DNA of 64,000 nucleotides from assembly GCA_964525045.1 (NCBI GenBank), contig CAZGFD010000004.1, forward strand, positions 152,821-216,820, in the 5' to 3' direction. This stretch comes from G020348185 sp964525045 (GTDB lineage: Bacteria > Nitrospirota > Nitrospiria > Nitrospirales > UBA8639). Made by a program: the position numbers and the translations under genes. How positions within the stretch are numbered: position 1 is the first letter of the stretch; every line of letters begins with the position of its first letter. The notes beneath the pieces are model-generated. The model saw only the letters and a program-made list of their open reading frames with translations. It was not told where the DNA came from and made no database searches. Of the stretch, positions 60,914 through 64,000 are shown piece by piece.

Positions 60914-62581
60914 TCAAGGTTCCTCAGGGACGGTGCCGATGGAGAGTAGTACATATTTTTTTCCTCGAGGTAGCGAAAATTCCTCCAGAGTCTTAATGAC
61001 AAGGACGTGATGGTGCATGAGCGCATGAGCATCCTCCTGGTCCGTCACGATGAGAATGGTCTGGGTTTTTGCCCGTTCGACTACCTGTTGAAAGGTTTGA
61101 AGTTTCGGAATTGGAGGATCGGTATTCAGGTAGTAGATGAGATCTTCTTGAGTCAGTCCATAATGGTAAATAGGAATGACCGGAGGTTGTGCCAATTCCC
61201 GAACTTTGGAGATAACCATCCTTGGTGAGTCTGCCGCATCCACGGCTGGAAGAAAAAAGTTGATCACGCCGAAAGAAAAGCACAGACCTAAGCCAATGAG
61301 CCCTTTGCGCATCATAGGGAATCGACCCTGCAGGGCTGTCCAAATCAGAAACCCGCCCAGTATGACGAACCCGATCAGGTACCATGCAGGTAAGAAATCC
61401 GGAGGGACGTTCCACTTTCTCTGTAGCAAGGATAGTCCAAAAACCGCCCCAGAAATGATCGTGACGGTCAACACTCCAAAAGCAGCCACTGTCACCGTAC
61501 GATGCCAGCGAGGGATCGGAATGCCAGACGTGAGGGCCACGAGGTAGTAACCAATGGTTAAGGCAAATCCTGGAACGAGGGGCATCAAATAGGGTTCCCG
61601 CCTCCATATGGAAAGACAGAGTACAAGCAGATAGCCTAAAAACCAGAGCAGAATAAACAGCACCGCGGGATTCTTTCTGAACGGTCGCATCCGAAAGAGA
61701 AGAATAAGGCTTGAGGGAATCAGCACGCTCCAGGGGAAAAAATCGAACCATAATAAATAAAGATATGATGGAATCTTGGGAGTTCTTCCGGTACCGCCGG
61801 AAATGTCCCAATTAAAGGAATCCAAAAGCAGGATGCTCCAATTGAAATGCCAAGGAGAAGAGATGTCCAAAATGGTGGCCCAGACCTTCATCGAGATGAG
61901 AAATAGAATACTGCCCACCCAGAATCCCCACTGTTTCAACGCGCGAAAATCTCTCACCAGAATAGAATAGGTAAGAATCAGCAGGAACGGAAGAGCGAAT
62001 CCATGAAGGCCCTTGGTCATAGTGCCTAACACCATCCCCAAAAAGGTGACGACATACCACGCTGACGAGGAACCTTTTCGGTTGCCCAACACCCACCCTA
62101 ACAGCGCCAAGGACATGAAAAAGGTGAGGGCCGAGTCAGTGAGCACGCGGCGGCCATACCATAAAAACACGTGATTGGTGGCAAAAATAAAAGAAGCCCA
62201 AAATCCCACATGCCAGGAAAAGAGTGTTCGTCCTAACACAAAAGTCAGAAACATCGTTCCAAGGGAAAATAGGGAGCCGGTTAAACGTAGAGCGATTTCG
62301 TTATCGCCGAAGAGCTGAGTCAATCCGCCAGTCATCCAAAAGAAAAAGGGGGGTTTACTAATGTAATTCTGTCCTTGAAAGGTTAGTCGCAAATACTCCC
62401 CACTCTGGACCATTTCTCTGGTCACTTGGCCATAAAGACCCTCGGTTCCCTCAAAAAGGGAGATCTGCAAATTGTAGGTAAAAGAAAAAAGGCCCACGAG
62501 TAAGAGTAGGCAGATGTGCATCCATTTGGTTTCTTCCATCTCATTGGACATATTCAGATGTGTGGACTCAGTAAGAGGCAT
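60914..62581 (-). CDS. GT39/ArnT-like glycosyltransferase (paralogue 2)
   Basis: 555 residues from ATG 62581. It shares FEGTEGLYGQVTREM, YISKPPFFFW, NHVFLWYGRRVL and the tail YDLxxxGLTQEDxIYY-type region with paralogue 1 (TYEQL/TFQQV differ). Two copies in a row suggest different acceptor or donor sugars. The lipid-linked sugar donor could be supplied by the TIGR04283-like enzyme or others, but this is inference. Confidence 0.88.
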   Translation of the reverse strand: MPLTESTHLNMSNEMEETKWMHICLLLLVGLFSFTYNLQISLFEGTEGLYGQVTREMVQSGEYLRLTFQGQNYISKPPFFFWMTGGLTQLFGDNEIALRLTGSLFSLGTMFLTFVLGRTLFSWHVGFWASFIFATNHVFLWYGRRVLTDSALTFFMSLALLGWVLGNRKGSSSAWYVVTFLGMVLGTMTKGLHGFALPFLLILTYSILVRDFRALKQWGFWVGSILFLISMKVWATILDISSPWHFNWSILLLDSFNWDISGGTGRTPKIPSYLYLLWFDFFPWSVLIPSSLILLFRMRPFRKNPAVLFILLWFLGYLLVLCLSIWRREPYLMPLVPGFALTIGYYLVALTSGIPIPRWHRTVTVAAFGVLTVTIISGAVFGLSLLQRKWNVPPDFLPAWYLIGFVILGGFLIWTALQGRFPMMRKGLIGLGLCFSFGVINFFLPAVDAADSPRMVISKVRELAQPPVIPIYHYGLTQEDLIYYLNTDPPIPKLQTFQQVVERAKTQTILIVTDQEDAHALMHHHVLVIKTLEEFSLPRGKKYVLLSIGTVPEEP

Positions 62582-62747
62582 GAGGGAATGGGGAAAGGAG
62601 ATTGTTGGCTGGTTATTCCTGACGCATGGATTTTCCGACGCTCCTACGATCAAAAAACCGGCAATTCACGGTCTGGACCCTAGTCTGCCGAAATCCTCAG
62701 AATCCTCAACCTGAGGGGTCGGGCCCAATGTGAAAAGGAGAACGAAA

Positions 62748-62969
62748 TTAGGGCGAACTTGTGGGCGGGACCTGACGGCCCCAATGGATATATTGCCAAC
62801 CGCGCTCGTGTGCCCAATACAGTCCAATTTTTGCCAATCCATCTGTAAGGCCAGCAAAAATTCCCAGACTCAACTGACCGGTTAACATCCACACGACAAT
62901 CGTTGTAACCATTGTTGCCACGACCCGCCAACTGATGGCTTTCACGAGACTTCTTAAATGCGTTTCCAT
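62748..62969 (-). CDS. DUF2061 family small membrane protein
   Basis: 73 residues; SLVKAISWRVVATMVTTIVVW, GIFAGLTDGLAKIGLYWAHERGW are the DUF2061 signature (shown in part). Two transmembrane segments. GAGGAG precedes the ATG. The family has no known function; it lies upstream of the GT39 pair on the same strand. Confidence 0.85.
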   Translation of the reverse strand: METHLRSLVKAISWRVVATMVTTIVVWMLTGQLSLGIFAGLTDGLAKIGLYWAHERGWQYIHWGRQVPPTSSP

Positions 62970-63071
62970 GAGCCACGCTCCTCAACCAAAGACTGAACAG
63001 TTACATTCTCCAAGGAGAATTCCACAAATTGGCGTTCAATAGGACAACATTCCACTGGAGCCTTCTTCCGG

Positions 63072-63575
63072 TTAGTCAGATATTCGTGAATGTGCGGGAT
63101 TCCTTCCTACCAAGGAGGTTTTTCGTTTGGGCTTCTTCGGTAAAGGAATTCTGGCAGTTCTCGCAAAATCCTCCAGCGAATAATGATCCAAAACGCCAGA
63201 TATCGCATTTCGCACTTCAAGCATCACGCTTTGAATGGGACACACCTCTTTCACACGGTAAGGGCAATCATCACATTTTTGATAGGCGATTTGACTGACA
63301 CACGCGATCGGAGCAAGGGGCCCGTCCAGGATTCTGATAATCTGGCCCAGGGTAATTGAAGAGGGTGGTTTGAGGAGTTTAAACCCCCCATCCATCCCCC
63401 GGCGACTCGCCACAATACCTGCATGTTTCAAAGTCAGAAGGATCCCTTCCAAAAATCCCGCCGGAATTTGCAGGCTTTCCGACAGTCGGGCCCGAGGCAC
63501 AACCTCACGGTCATACCTGGTGGTGAGTTCTAATAAAGCCCGCAAGGCGTATTCACTTTTTTTCGACAAGCGCAT
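63072..63575 (-). CDS. Rrf2-family transcriptional regulator with three-cysteine cluster motif
   Basis: 167 residues. The winged helix (MRLSKKSEYALRALLELT; IPAGFLEGILLTLKHAG) is at the N-terminus. Cysteines of the type CVSQIAYQKCDDCPYRVKEVC (about 92-112) are spaced as in IscR/NsrR/RsrR-like Fe-S sensors. The last 30 residues are basic. It probably senses redox, NO or iron-sulfur status and represses targets. The ATG follows an AT-rich leader with the palindrome AGTTAACT near 63588; its own operator may be there. No strong ribosome-binding site. Confidence 0.9.
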   Translation of the reverse strand: MRLSKKSEYALRALLELTTRYDREVVPRARLSESLQIPAGFLEGILLTLKHAGIVASRRGMDGGFKLLKPPSSITLGQIIRILDGPLAPIACVSQIAYQKCDDCPYRVKEVCPIQSVMLEVRNAISGVLDHYSLEDFARTARIPLPKKPKRKTSLVGRNPAHSRISD

Positions 63576-64000
63576 AATTAATCAAAAGTTAACTAATTTA
63601 CTAAACATTAACAAATACCAAGGACCCTTTCAAACCCATGTACTAAATTTTAAAGGAACAAACAAAGATTAAGGGGCCAGTTCTTGGACTGCCACACAAA
63701 TTTTCCACAGAATCTTCTTTTTGGGAAGAAATCGAAGGGTAGGCAATCTGGGGGAAGGGGGGACAGTGAGAAAGGGGGAACGCCCCCTTCGACACTCCCG
63801 GTCGGGAATTCAATATTGGGTAGATACCTTAAGGTAGTCCTCCTTCGCTAAAGCTTCGGCGGACAGCCTTCGCCCAAAAATCGTTAACCAAGGAACATTA
63901 TGTTGCCTCTCGAACTCCCTAGCTGGCCTGCCAGCCGTAGCCTTGGCTGTCCTTCCTTAGACATAGGTAACACAATATTCCGGAGACATGGGTAACACTT
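63576..64000. other. Right-edge gene-free region with hairpins and edge repeats
   Basis: No gene is supported. After the Rrf2 leader, a GTAG at 63834-63837 is followed by a partly self-complementary stretch with CTTCGGCGGACAG, and GCTGGC-CT-GCCAGC is a hairpin near 63921-63934. The last 42 bases carry two copies of AGACATRGGTAACAC. Confidence 0.45.
63959..63998. repeat. Two 15-base direct repeats at the window edge
   Basis: AGACATAGGTAACAC (63959-63973) and AGACATGGGTAACAC (63984-63998) differ at one base and are 25 bases apart. Similar TGTTACCYATGTCT sequences are known near ends of IS481-type elements, but no transposase is visible in the window. Confidence 0.4.

Overview
The window looks like one contiguous piece of a chromosome from a Nitrospirota bacterium. 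The guess is Nitrospira-like, possibly a marine lineage, because base composition is near 50% GC by eye, the proteins have a deep-branching character, and energy metabolism is rich in cytochrome c, cupredoxin and FAD enzymes. This is inference from gene content; no rRNA or tRNA gene and no clear transposase is present to anchor it.

Layout. 1-3 kb: accC (cut by the window edge), accB, efp and aroQ, all on the minus strand. 3-13 kb: a two-domain nuclease, a DUF4112 membrane protein, hemW with an overlapping flavin reductase, msrB, erpA, hsp20, a short-chain dehydrogenase, oligopeptidase B and arfB. 13-21 kb: a regulatory block with a second sigma-70 factor, a DegP-type protease, a coupled histidine kinase/response regulator pair and rpoD. 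21-27 kb: two mercuric-reductase-like flavoproteins, two TVP38/TMEM64 membrane proteins and a small zinc ribbon. 27-32 kb: DUF3047, a redoxin, an ECF sigma/anti-sigma pair, a bacterioferritin lacking one usual ferroxidase histidine, DUF2784 and YbjQ. 32-42 kb: dnaE and accA, a large GlcD/Fe-S oxidoreductase coupled to a beta-grasp protein without a GG tail, and scpA/scpB. 42-49.5 kb: a pentapeptide-type surface protein, a peroxiredoxin, a lysine-rich/acidic bipolar protein, a DHH-CBS-nucleotidyltransferase fusion and an MFS transporter. 49.5-54 kb: a diheme cytochrome c coupled to a cupredoxin-like protein, followed by a hybrid sensor kinase. 54-63 kb: radical SAM, methyltransferase, DUF547, ferritin-like diiron protein, three glycosyltransferases (two of them tandem GT39 paralogues), DUF2061 and an Rrf2 regulator.

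Much of the unexplained structure is intergenic. A period-7 repeat (consensus CTGAAAC, or GTTTCGG on the other strand) occurs at about eleven sites. At two of them it accompanies a hairpin next to a GTAG tetranucleotide, and one site has two such hairpins in inverted order with compensating base changes, like a REPIN. A second family of 100-180 bp inverted repeats built on ATATCCAACAAGGAATGTCGAA lies in three gaps. Several promoters and terminators can be read directly. The best are a dnaE promoter with DnaA-box-like sites just upstream, an OmpR-class direct repeat abutting the -35 of degP beside its two-component genes, and terminators downstream of rpoD, erpA, hsp20 and the second sigma factor.
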